64,000 nucleotides of DNA. It comes from Bryocella elongata (GTDB lineage Bacteria; Acidobacteriota; Terriglobia; Terriglobales; Acidobacteriaceae). The translations under genes were made by a program, and so were the position numbers. The first letter of the stretch is position 1. The number at the start of each line of letters is the position of its first letter. Under the pieces are notes generated by a model. It made no database searches. It was not told the DNA's origin and worked only from the letters and a program-made list of their open reading frames with translations. Positions 57,015 to 64,000 of this stretch are shown here, in pieces. The DNA is taken from contig NZ_FNVA01000007.1 in NCBI RefSeq assembly GCF_900108185.1, positions 186,001 through 250,000 of the forward strand, written 5' to 3'.

Positions 57015-58433
57015 ATGCGCACGTTGAGCCGTCTCGCCGCATCCCTTCTGCTCGCCCCCTGTGTGGCCCTCTGCTCTAAGGCGCAGACCTCGCCCGCCCA
57101 GACCGGAACCCTTGGGCCGCATCTGGCATCTGGCCCCATGGCAGGAATGCTTCTTACGAAGGTCAACCCGATCTATCCCGAAGAAGCGCGTGCCAAACAC
57201 ATAACTGGAACGGTGAAACTCCGCGTCTCGGTCGGCGAGGACGGCAAGGTGAAAGACGAGAAGCCTGTCTCAGGACCTCCGATTTTGATTCCTGCCTCCG
57301 AGGAGGCGGTGCGCCAATGGCGATATGTCCCTTACCGCTTCGGCAGCGAGCCGGTTGCGATGGACATCACCGTAACGATGAACTTCCGCATAAACGGCGA
57401 TGAGCGACTGCCCGCACCTTCGCAGCCAGACCAGCCGACCCTGCTTCATGTCCCCAGTGGCGCGATGGCCGGGCGGATCGTGACGAAGGTGCAACCGGTC
57501 TTCCCGGAGACGGCTCGAAGGAAGCATATCAACGGCACCGTCGTCTTCCACGTCATCATCGGCAAGGACGGCCACGTGAAGGAGGTCACGCCGCTCTCCG
57601 GCCCCTCGCTCCTCATACCCAGCTACACCGAAGCCATCCGCCATTGGACCTACTCGCCCATTCAGGTCAACGGCCAGCCCGTTGAGGCGGAGACGCTCGT
57701 GACGATCAGCGTCGCGATGAATGGCGGCCCTGCGCCCGCGCCCCCCGGAGTTGATTGTGTTCTTCATAGCGTTCCCGCGTCATTCGTCACACCGAATGTT
57801 CCGCAAGACCTTCCTATATCGGGGACGATCGTGCTTCGGAACTCCCTCTCAAGGGTGGAACCCTCCTACCCGCAAGAGAGTCTGCCTCTCGCAGCTCAGT
57901 CCGTAGCGGTGCGCCTAGAGATATCCGCGAACGGTCACGTCGAGGGGGCCTGCGTGATTTGGGGGCCACAGGCGCTGAGGGATGCGGTCCTGGCGGCGGT
58001 TCGGCAATGGCGGTTCCGCCCTTATCTATTGAACGGAGAGCCGACTCGGGTAGAGACGGGCTTCGCACTCAGCTACCCGGGAGGCCCCGCCCACCTGGTG
58101 GTGCAGAATGCGACCCCGAGGGACTGGCCGATCGTCGCCCCCGAGGTAATGGAATCGAGGCTCGTTCACCGCACGGACCCAATACTTCCAGAGAGGCTCC
58201 GCTGCACGACAGAGCCCGCTTCCATGACGGGCACGGTGGTACTGCAGGTCGCCATTGATGCGAAGGGAAGGGTAAAAACTGCCAAGCCGCTGTCTGGGCC
58301 TGATGTTTTTCGAACCCCAGCACGACAAGCGGTGAGTCAGTGGACCTACAGACCTTACGAGGACCGAGGTTACCCGATAACCGTTACAACGCAGGTCGCG
58401 CTGCCGTTTCGCGCCTGCATTACCGGCCCCTAA
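57015..58433 (+). CDS. Periplasmic protein with four tandem TonB C-terminal-like domains
   Basis: A 472-residue protein with a signal peptide (LAASLLLAPCVALCSKAQ). Four TonB_C-like repeats follow at about residues 40-130, 145-235, 255-345 and 365-465. Each has an xPxYPE-type start, a V..D..G.V strand, SGP and an A..QWxYxPY signature. The first two open with AGMLLTKVNPIYP and AGRIVTKVQPVFP, nearly the BlaR1-TonB opening AGQILTKVAPIYP. The usual TM anchor and Pro-rich spacer of TonB are absent. GGAGA lies upstream of the ATG at 57015. Confidence 0.82.
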   Translation: MRTLSRLAASLLLAPCVALCSKAQTSPAQTGTLGPHLASGPMAGMLLTKVNPIYPEEARAKHITGTVKLRVSVGEDGKVKDEKPVSGPPILIPASEEAVRQWRYVPYRFGSEPVAMDITVTMNFRINGDERLPAPSQPDQPTLLHVPSGAMAGRIVTKVQPVFPETARRKHINGTVVFHVIIGKDGHVKEVTPLSGPSLLIPSYTEAIRHWTYSPIQVNGQPVEAETLVTISVAMNGGPAPAPPGVDCVLHSVPASFVTPNVPQDLPISGTIVLRNSLSRVEPSYPQESLPLAAQSVAVRLEISANGHVEGACVIWGPQALRDAVLAAVRQWRFRPYLLNGEPTRVETGFALSYPGGPAHLVVQNATPRDWPIVAPEVMESRLVHRTDPILPERLRCTTEPASMTGTVVLQVAIDAKGRVKTAKPLSGPDVFRTPARQAVSQWTYRPYEDRGYPITVTTQVALPFRACITGP

Positions 58434-58443
58434 AATCCTGGTT

Positions 58444-59157
58444 CTAGAGCAGCATCGTCTCCGGCAGCCGCCCCATCCCCTGCTCGATCCGCAGCACCCG
58501 CCCGTCGCGAATATGCAGAATCCGGTCCGCGATCTGCGCGGCTTCGGGGTTGTGCGTGATCATCAGCACGGTCTGGTTCAGCTCGCGGCTGGACTCCCGC
58601 AACATCGAGAGCACCGCATCGGAGTTCCGGGTATCGAGATTGCCCGTCGGCTCGTCGGCCAGCACGATCGCCGGCCGCGTGATCAGCGCACGTGCAATCG
58701 CAACACGCTGCTGCTCGCCGCCGGAAAGCTCGTTGGGTCGGTGCTGCAGGCGCCCGTCGATGCCCAGCATCTCCGAGAGCTTGCTCAGCAGCGCCTCGTC
58801 GAACGGGCGGCCGGTCTCGGCGATGTCATGCGCCAGCTCGATGTTGGCCCGCGCCGAGATCGTCGGCAGCAGGTTGAACCGCTGGAAGACGAACCCGATG
58901 TGTGCCCGGCGCAGCTTCGTTCGCTCGCCGTCCGACAGCCGCGAGAAGTCCTGCCCCTTGATGAGCAGCGATCCCGAGGTCGGCGACGTAAGCCCGCCCA
59001 GGATGTAGAACAGCGTCGACTTGCCCGACCCCGAAGGTCCGACGATCGACACAAACTCGCCCGCCTCCACATCGAAGGTCACATCGCGAAGAGCCGGAAC
59101 TTCCAGCTTGCCCGAACGGTAGGTCTTTCCAAGGTGCTGCGCAGAGATAATCGGCAC
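58444..59157 (-). CDS. ABC transporter ATP-binding protein (LolD/MacB type)
   Basis: A 237-residue ATPase of the lipoprotein/macrolide exporter branch. Walker A GPSGSGKSTLFYILGGL, the Q-loop FVFQRFNLLP, signature LSGGEQQRVAIARAL, Walker B VLADEPTGNLD and the switch His in ITHNPEAA are all intact. The GTG at 59157 matches the family's usual N-terminus (VPIISAQHLGKTYRSG). No permease gene adjoins, so its partner lies elsewhere. Ten bases separate it from the convergent gene ending at 58433. Confidence 0.92.
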   Translation of the reverse strand: MPIISAQHLGKTYRSGKLEVPALRDVTFDVEAGEFVSIVGPSGSGKSTLFYILGGLTSPTSGSLLIKGQDFSRLSDGERTKLRRAHIGFVFQRFNLLPTISARANIELAHDIAETGRPFDEALLSKLSEMLGIDGRLQHRPNELSGGEQQRVAIARALITRPAIVLADEPTGNLDTRNSDAVLSMLRESSRELNQTVLMITHNPEAAQIADRILHIRDGRVLRIEQGMGRLPETMLL

Positions 59158-59253
59158 GAGGCCTAGTGTATCGCGGGCGGCTGCTCGCCTCCCAAACGCG
59201 GTCGTCCTGCTTCCCGTCGATCTTCCCATCGACGACGGCACTGCCTCGAGTCC

Positions 59254-59301
59254 CGGTGTCCCATATCTCCAAATCCGGAAGAGATGTGGGTTTGCAGGAT
59301 G
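59254..59301. repeat. Dispersed palindromic repeat, copy 1 (CCCATATCTC...GAGATGTGGGTTT)
   Basis: CCCATATCTC (59260-59269) pairs with GAGATGTGGG (59281-59290; one G-T wobble) and is followed by TTTGCAGGATG. A close copy lies at 60711-60749. Between the ABC gene and the gene at 59394. Confidence 0.8.
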
Positions 59302-59393
59302 TCAGAGGACGATGCGAAGCCTCTTCAGCTCCGGCCGAATAGGACAACGTAACGCCACGCGAAACCTTCATCGTTTACCCTGTACCCACTTCC

Positions 59394-60044
59394 ATGGCCT
59401 CCGAATCTCTCCGCATGCTGATGCCGGGCCTCGCCCTTGTCCTTTCCCTCGCCTTCAACCCCGTTCCCGCCCGCGCCCAAGGCCAGTCCCCCGGTGTTCC
59501 CGACGCCCCGCTCCCTGCGGCTCCCTCCGCTCCGACGCCTGCCAAACCCAGCTTCGCCCTGCCCAAGCCCAGCTACGTGCCGCCCGGCCAGGACATACCC
59601 GTTCCGGCAAAGTCAACTGCTGCAGAGTTCTGCCACGCTCCTGCCGTTGGAGAGTTCGCAGGCTTCAATCAGCCGGTACTGGTGAACCTTCGCGGCGCGC
59701 TGGACAGCTATTTCCAGGATGTCAACAACCGGATTCACGGCCAATGGGTGCACAACATGTCCATCGGCCAGCGCAACGCCTGGGCCACGGCCAAGATCGC
59801 GACAGTGCGCTATGGCGTCCGGCCGGACGGCAGTCTCATCGGACCGGAGCTCACCGTGTCCTCGGGCCACGCCAATGATGATGAGCACGCGCTGGAGGCC
59901 GTCCGCTCGCTTCACTCGTTTCCGCCTCTGCCGGCCGGCATCGATCACCCGGTCTTCGTCTGCCTGCGACTCGGCTACAACACCGGCGAACCCCAGCCCG
60001 AGCTGCCAAACTCGATGTTCAAAGACACACAAAAGAAGCCGTAG
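59394..60044 (+). CDS. Secreted TonB-C-like domain protein with PDAP motif
   Basis: A 216-residue protein: signal peptide (LALVLSLAFNPVPARAQ), VPDAP at residues 35-39, a Pro/Ala/Lys-rich spacer to about residue 75, then a TonB/TolA C-terminal-like domain (VNNRIHGQWVHN, then ATVRYGVRPDGSLIGPELTVSSG and AVRSLHSFPPLPAG). The Pro/Lys-rich spacer makes it the most TonB-like of the four proteins here, though the N-terminus looks like a cleaved signal. Confidence 0.75.
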   Translation: MASESLRMLMPGLALVLSLAFNPVPARAQGQSPGVPDAPLPAAPSAPTPAKPSFALPKPSYVPPGQDIPVPAKSTAAEFCHAPAVGEFAGFNQPVLVNLRGALDSYFQDVNNRIHGQWVHNMSIGQRNAWATAKIATVRYGVRPDGSLIGPELTVSSGHANDDEHALEAVRSLHSFPPLPAGIDHPVFVCLRLGYNTGEPQPELPNSMFKDTQKKP

Positions 60045-60104
60045 CCAGCATCGTTGGTTCCCGGCGCATAAGCTGTTCCCATCGTTGCTTCGGAGGTCTT
60101 CGCA

Positions 60105-60704
60105 ATGGGCTTTGCAATGTCCTGGCTTGCAGTCAAAGGTGTCGCTCCCGATCTCGTCCTCGAGACACTGAAACTGGCCCGTAACGGCGAGATCGACGAC
60201 TTTCCGGCCGAATCGGCGGTCTCGGGTAAGCTCCTCTCGACGGGATGGTTCGTCCTCGCCGTGAACCGCGGCGATCACAAACTCGTCCGCCCCGGGACTC
60301 TGCAACAACTCTCAGCCCTGGGTGAGGTGGTCGCCTGCAACATCGAAGAGCACGTCATGATGAGTACCGCTGAGGCATGGCGCAACGGCGTCCAGGTCTG
60401 GTCTGTCATCCACGATGCGCAACGGGGAATCGCAAATCTGGAGACAGTGGGCGACCTTCCAGACAACTTCCACACGATCAAGCAGGAGTGCGCAGCCGAA
60501 CTCGAGAGAGCCGGAGGAGAGAAGTCCGATACGGATTTCCTCTTCGACATTCCGGTCAGGCTGGCGCAGGAACTCACCGGCTTCCGGTACGACGCTGCTG
60601 GCGACGACAATACAAATTTCGAAGTCCTTGTGCACGTTCGGGAGATACCCTCGGTCGCAGCGCAGACGCTCGCTAGCCCGAGACCCTGGTGGAAGTTCTG
60701 GTGA
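60105..60704 (+). CDS. Hypothetical protein with C-terminal PWWKFW motif
   Basis: A 199-residue soluble protein without signal peptide. GFAMSWLAVKGVAPDLVLETL at the start and SPRPWWKFW at the end are memorable features; the middle (WSVIHDAQRGIANLETVG) is alpha/beta. I recognise no catalytic motif. The combination of small size and WWKFW end recalls immunity- or effector-like cytosolic proteins, but this is not evidence. Flanked by dispersed-repeat copy 2 on its right. Confidence 0.6.
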   Translation: MGFAMSWLAVKGVAPDLVLETLKLARNGEIDDFPAESAVSGKLLSTGWFVLAVNRGDHKLVRPGTLQQLSALGEVVACNIEEHVMMSTAEAWRNGVQVWSVIHDAQRGIANLETVGDLPDNFHTIKQECAAELERAGGEKSDTDFLFDIPVRLAQELTGFRYDAAGDDNTNFEVLVHVREIPSVAAQTLASPRPWWKFW

Positions 60705-60710
60705 ACGGTA

Positions 60711-60749
60711 TGCCCCATATCTCGAAGAGATGTGAGTTTCCAGAATCCC
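60711..60749. repeat. Dispersed palindromic repeat, copy 2
   Basis: CCCATATCTC (60714-60723) and GAGATGTGAG (60727-60736) followed by TTTCCAGAATCCC. Compared with the copy at 59254-59301 it has a shorter loop and three or four substitutions. Confidence 0.8.
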
Positions 60750-60804
60750 CGATGGTCGGACCATAGTTCCGTGCCACGTGCTTTTTCAGCCACAAAGGGT
60801 GCCT

Positions 60805-61242
60805 TCACATACCGGTCATGGTGCCGTCGACGTTCCAGATCGTCTCCAGCTCGAACTCGCCTTCGAACTGCGATCGGACCGCCGTGGCGTGGATGCTGAA
60901 GATGTTGAACTCCGGCGCCAGGCAGAGTTCCATGCGGACACTCCCCCGAAAGTTGAGCGGGAGTCTGAACAGGCCCGACGCATTCGGAACCAGAGAATCC
61001 TTCTCGCCATCGAGCCACAGATCGCCATCGGAGGCGTTCTGATCCAGCTCGACCACCCGGCCCTCGATCCGCATTCCCTCAAACTGAAACCTGACATTCT
61101 GCCAACCGCTTTCGTAGGGAGGATCGAGCAGCCTGCGCTCAGACCGGTAAACGGAGGCGTGAAACACGGCATAGCCGTGCCCATCTTCACCACACACCAG
61201 CTCCTTTAGCCAGGAGTCATGAAACTCAAAGGCGTAATCCAT
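60805..61242 (-). CDS. Hypothetical soluble protein
   Basis: A 145-residue protein with GGGAGGG about nine bases before the ATG at 61242. It begins MDYAFEFHDSWLKELV and is rich in beta-type segments (VRFQFEGMRIEGRVVELD, ELCLAPEFNIFSIHATAV). No signal peptide and no recognised domain. It is divergent from purA with 117 bases between the starts. Confidence 0.6.
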   Translation of the reverse strand: MDYAFEFHDSWLKELVCGEDGHGYAVFHASVYRSERRLLDPPYESGWQNVRFQFEGMRIEGRVVELDQNASDGDLWLDGEKDSLVPNASGLFRLPLNFRGSVRMELCLAPEFNIFSIHATAVRSQFEGEFELETIWNVDGTMTGM

Positions 61243-61270
61243 CTCTGCGGCCCTCCCTGTGTCCCCGAAG

Positions 61271-61276
61271 TATAAT
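61271..61276 (+). promoter_or_regulatory. Perfect TATAAT -10 hexamer upstream of purA
   Basis: TATAAT at 61271-61276; the -35 region 17 bases upstream is poor. A start near 61283 would leave ~77 bases before the GTG at 61360, and would make the in-frame ATG at 61282 leaderless. Confidence 0.5.
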
Positions 61277-61359
61277 GACTCATGGGCGTGGCCCTCCCCT
61301 CGCGGAGTGGAAGCACGCACTTCCCCCCTTGCACCACCCTTTTCGGAGACAACCATCCC

Positions 61360-62685
61360 GTGAGTCAGTCCGCGCAGAAAAGCCGCCGTCCGTCCGCCGT
61401 CATTCTAGGAGCCCAATGGGGCGATGAGGGCAAGGGCAAGATCGTCGATGTCCTCAGCGAAAAATTCGACATCGTTGCACGTTATGCCGGCGGCCACAAC
61501 GCGGGCCACACCGTCATCATCCACGGCAAGAAGTTCGTCCTGCAGCTCATCCCGTGCGGCGTTCTGCGCCCCGGCTGCAAAGGCGTCATCGGCAACGGCG
61601 TTGTGTTTGACCCCGCCGCCTTTCTCAACGAGGTCAAGAAGCTCAAGGACGCCGGCCTGCCCGTCGATGGCCAGCTCTTCGTCAGCTCCCGCGCCCAGGT
61701 CATCCTGCCGTACCACCGCATGATCGAGCTCGCCGCCGAGACGGCTCCCGGCCGCCAGCCCATCGGGACCACCCGCCGCGGCATCGGCCCGGCGTATGAA
61801 GACAAGGTCCACCGCAACGGCCTCCGCGTCATCGATCTGCTGAACACGTCGCTCCTGCGCACGCACATCAACAATGCCTGCCACGAGAAGAACACCATCG
61901 CGCACGCCCTCTTCGGCACGGAGCCGCTCGACCCGCGCCAGATGTACGAGGATTACGCGCGCATGGCCGAGCAGGTGGCCCCCTTCGTCACCGACACCGC
62001 CTACCTGCTCAATGACGCGATGGACCAGGGCCAGAACGTGATGTTCGAGGGCGCCCAGGGCGCTCTGCTCGACATCGATCACGGCACCTACCCCTTCGTC
62101 ACCAGCTCGTCCTCCACGGCTGGCGGCGCGGTCACCGGCACCGGCGTCGGCCCCACGAAGATCGGCACCGTCATCGGCGTCACCAAGGCCTACGTCACCC
62201 GCGTCGGCGAAGGTCCGTTCCCCACCGAGGATTCCGGTGTCATGGGCGAGCTGCTCGCCCGCCGCGGCAACGAGTTCGGCGCCGTTACCGGCCGTCCCCG
62301 CCGCTGCGGCTGGCTCGATATCCCGCTCCTCCGCTACTCCAACATGATCAACTCCACCGAGTGGCTCGTGGTCACCAAGATGGACGTCATGGACGAGTGC
62401 CCCGAGATCCCGGTCTGCGTCGGCTACAAGATCGACGGCAAGCAGACCGACCAGGTTCCCGCCGACATGGTCGGCTTCCGCAAGATCGAGCCCATCTACA
62501 CCACCCTCCCCGGCTGGATGGAATCGACCGAAGGCATCACCGACTACGACCAGCTGCCCCAGAAGGCCAGGGAGTACATGGCCTTCATCGAGAAGGAGTC
62601 CGGAGCGAAGATCGGCATGATCTCCACCGGCCCCGATCGTGTGCAGACCATCAACCTGCCGGAGTTCGAGCAGCTGCTCGGGTAA
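61360..62685 (+). CDS. purA: Adenylosuccinate synthetase
   Basis: A 441-residue GTP-dependent enzyme joining IMP and aspartate in AMP synthesis. The GTP loop GAQWGDEGKGKI with the catalytic Asp and the NAGHTVI motif with the catalytic His, then IGTTRRGIGPAYEDK and the C-terminal RPRRCGWLDIPLLRYS, are textbook. I chose the GTG at 61360 (GGAGA ten bases upstream) because it fits the family N-terminus; an ATG at 61282 would add 26 residues. A very strong terminator follows. Confidence 0.96.
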   Translation: MSQSAQKSRRPSAVILGAQWGDEGKGKIVDVLSEKFDIVARYAGGHNAGHTVIIHGKKFVLQLIPCGVLRPGCKGVIGNGVVFDPAAFLNEVKKLKDAGLPVDGQLFVSSRAQVILPYHRMIELAAETAPGRQPIGTTRRGIGPAYEDKVHRNGLRVIDLLNTSLLRTHINNACHEKNTIAHALFGTEPLDPRQMYEDYARMAEQVAPFVTDTAYLLNDAMDQGQNVMFEGAQGALLDIDHGTYPFVTSSSSTAGGAVTGTGVGPTKIGTVIGVTKAYVTRVGEGPFPTEDSGVMGELLARRGNEFGAVTGRPRRCGWLDIPLLRYSNMINSTEWLVVTKMDVMDECPEIPVCVGYKIDGKQTDQVPADMVGFRKIEPIYTTLPGWMESTEGITDYDQLPQKAREYMAFIEKESGAKIGMISTGPDRVQTINLPEFEQLLG

Positions 62686-62708
62686 GTCAAGCCACTCAAA
62701 CCGGGTGC

Positions 62709-62741
62709 CCCGGGTCCCTTAAGGGACCCGGGTTTTTTTTT
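62709..62741 (+). terminator. Strong terminator after purA (24-base perfect palindrome)
   Basis: CCCGGGTCCC, TTAA, GGGACCCGGG (62709-62732) followed by nine T. The surrounding GGGTGCCC...GGGTTT resembles the frame of the dispersed repeat at 59254 and 60711. Confidence 0.92.
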
Positions 62742-62842
62742 GGGCACTCCGCATCTCGCAATAGAACGCGTTCACCGTAGATTCACAGCCACATCTGGAA
62801 ACCGTTCGCCTCGGGCATCCCGACTCTCGTATCTTGAAACCT

Positions 62843-63130
62843 ATGATTTCATTCACCGTTCGCATGAAGTTCCGGCAGGACGACGTTGCCGAGATCGCAG
62901 AGATCCTTCGCCAGCTCACCGCTGCCTCGCGCCTCGAGCCCGGCTGCGTCAGTTACGTCCCGCACTTCGTCGAGTCCGAGCCGGACACCGTCGTCATCTA
63001 CGAGCAGTACAAGGACGAGGCCGCCGTGGAGGCCCACCGTGGCACCCCACACTTCGCCAGGTACGCCGTCGGCGGGCTTTACCAGAAGATGCTCGAGCGC
63101 CACGTCGAAACCTTGATCGCCGTCGCTTAA
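62843..63130 (+). CDS. Antibiotic biosynthesis monooxygenase (ABM) family protein
   Basis: A 95-residue dimeric ferredoxin-like fold protein: ISFTVRMKFRQDDVAEIAEIL, then RLEPGCVSYVPHFVESEPDT, VIYEQYKDEAAVEAHRGTPHF. Relatives include quinol monooxygenases such as YgiN; the substrate here is unknown. The ATG at 62843 fits the family; a TTG nine bases upstream is possible. It is monocistronic. Confidence 0.88.
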   Translation: MISFTVRMKFRQDDVAEIAEILRQLTAASRLEPGCVSYVPHFVESEPDTVVIYEQYKDEAAVEAHRGTPHFARYAVGGLYQKMLERHVETLIAVA

Positions 63131-63429
63131 GCGGCACCTGGGCCGGGAAGCCAGAATGGAACTCTCAGCGTCTACCCTGTGGGGGGCCTGTGCGGCCCAT
63201 CACTGGCACGTCGACCGTCCGCGCGCAGGATGCGTGAAGGGACGAATTCGGCGCTCCATGTATCAGGATCGGACGCCAACAAGGGTTCCTGCATCAAAAC
63301 AGGTAGTGAAGCAGGGACTTTACCAAAAGATGTTTTGACGCTGCTTCGAAGATCGGTCTAGTATCCAGTACGCATTTGGCCCGCAAACCAGTCGGTCTCG
63401 GGGTTTCGCGGACAGATCGCGAGTCGCTT

Positions 63430-63939
63430 ATGTATCGCGTGTCTCCACTTCGTCGGGTCTCTGCTCTCCTGCTGGCCGGTCTTCTGGTCACGCAACCTCT
63501 TTTGGCGCAAAAGCACGGGAAACGCCTCGCTCGCGAAGAGGTCTCCACCCTGGACGAACAGTGGCGCTCGGCGATCCTCGCTGACGACATCGCTGCCATG
63601 GACAAGCTGCTCTCCGACGACTACCTGGGCATCACCGGTACCGGGCAGGCCGTCACCAAGCTGCAGCAGCTTGACCGCATGCGCAGCCGCTCCATCGCTC
63701 TCACCCGCTTCGATGTCTCCGATGTGAAGGTCAAGCTGGTCGGCGCCGTCGCCATCGTCACCTCCATCGCAAATATCGACGGCATGATGGACGCCAAGCC
63801 CACGCATGGCAGCTTCCGCTCCACGCGCGTCTACCAGAAGCTCGCCAACGGTGCCTGGAAGCTCACCAACTTCGAGGCGACCCGGGTCCACAATCCGCGT
63901 GGCCAGGCCGCTATCGAGGCCGCCTCCCAGGTTCGGTAG
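63430..63939 (+). CDS. Secreted SnoaL/DUF4440-like (NTF2 fold) protein
   Basis: A 169-residue protein with a signal peptide (VSALLLAGLLVTQPLLAQ). The mature part is an NTF2-like domain of the DUF4440 kind: EVSTLDEQWRSAILADDIAAMDKLLSDDYLG, VAIVTSIANIDG and STRVYQKLANGAWKLTNFEATRV. Such domains act as ligand-binding or isomerase scaffolds; no substrate is evident. The ATG at 63430 begins the signal peptide. The gene is complete and ends 61 bases before the window end, where nothing else is seen. Confidence 0.82.
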   Translation: MYRVSPLRRVSALLLAGLLVTQPLLAQKHGKRLAREEVSTLDEQWRSAILADDIAAMDKLLSDDYLGITGTGQAVTKLQQLDRMRSRSIALTRFDVSDVKVKLVGAVAIVTSIANIDGMMDAKPTHGSFRSTRVYQKLANGAWKLTNFEATRVHNPRGQAAIEAASQVR

Positions 63940-64000
63940 CAACCTTGCTGGAAGCTAACGGCTAGCATCTTCCGTTTACTTCTGGCACCTCGGGCAATAC

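Overview
The window is high-GC, densely coded chromosomal DNA, most likely from an acidobacterium of the Terriglobia/Acidobacteriaceae type (Terriglobus, Granulicella or Edaphobacter relatives). This rests on an exosortase of the acidobacterial XrtJ kind with its small TM-motif-TM partner, many periplasmic proteins built from TonB C-terminal repeats, secreted proteins carrying an LPDAP-like motif behind the signal peptide, a BlaI/BlaR1-TonB pair, and a full set of Gram-negative envelope genes (BamA, RlpA, YcbB-type L,D-transpeptidase, PBP4). I saw no phage, insertion sequence, CRISPR array or rRNA operon. The only RNA gene found is a tRNA-Leu(CAG).

Layout. 1-4.3 kb: end of a TldD/PmbA protease, RlpA, and two tandem secreted paralogues. 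4.3-9.7 kb: bamA, then an exosortase-EpsI fusion and its candidate 70-residue substrate behind a good promoter. 9.8-14.5 kb: frr, folP, dacB-type PBP4, a small DHp-like protein, tRNA-Leu and a 38-residue membrane peptide. 14.5-22.8 kb: DUF2251, a polytopic membrane protein, YcbB-type transpeptidase, YdjM-type hydrolase, DUF6580-like protein, YqeY, an ICMT-type methyltransferase and a class V aminotransferase. 23-32.7 kb: a large lipoprotein, dnaB, a VOC protein with a WYL regulator, a seven-TM-like protein, a 52-residue secreted peptide and RNase R. 32.7-40.2 kb: BlaR1-TonB/BlaI, a serine hydrolase, a heme-c chemoreceptor and a membrane protein. 40.2-49.7 kb: rpsA, HIT, ROK, sthA, thiE-like, and the yceD-rpmF-plsX-DUF5076 cluster. 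50-54 kb: folD-coaE, a four-helix-bundle protein and ahcY. 54-60 kb: DUF4397 lipoprotein, a helix-hairpin-helix protein, three TonB-C proteins and an ABC ATPase. 60-64 kb: unknowns, purA, an ABM-type monooxygenase and a SnoaL/DUF4440-like secreted protein.

Most genes are monocistronic or in short operons, and many convergent pairs end in a shared hairpin terminator. The least explained material lies between genes. Several 3' ends carry nested low-complexity inverted repeats: octamer or similar words on one side of a terminator and their complement on the other. Two further palindromic repeat families each occur twice. One membrane-protein gene has its ribosome-binding site inside a 19-bp perfect hairpin. 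Together with the exosortase/small-substrate pair and the multi-TonB-C proteins, these are the features most worth following up.
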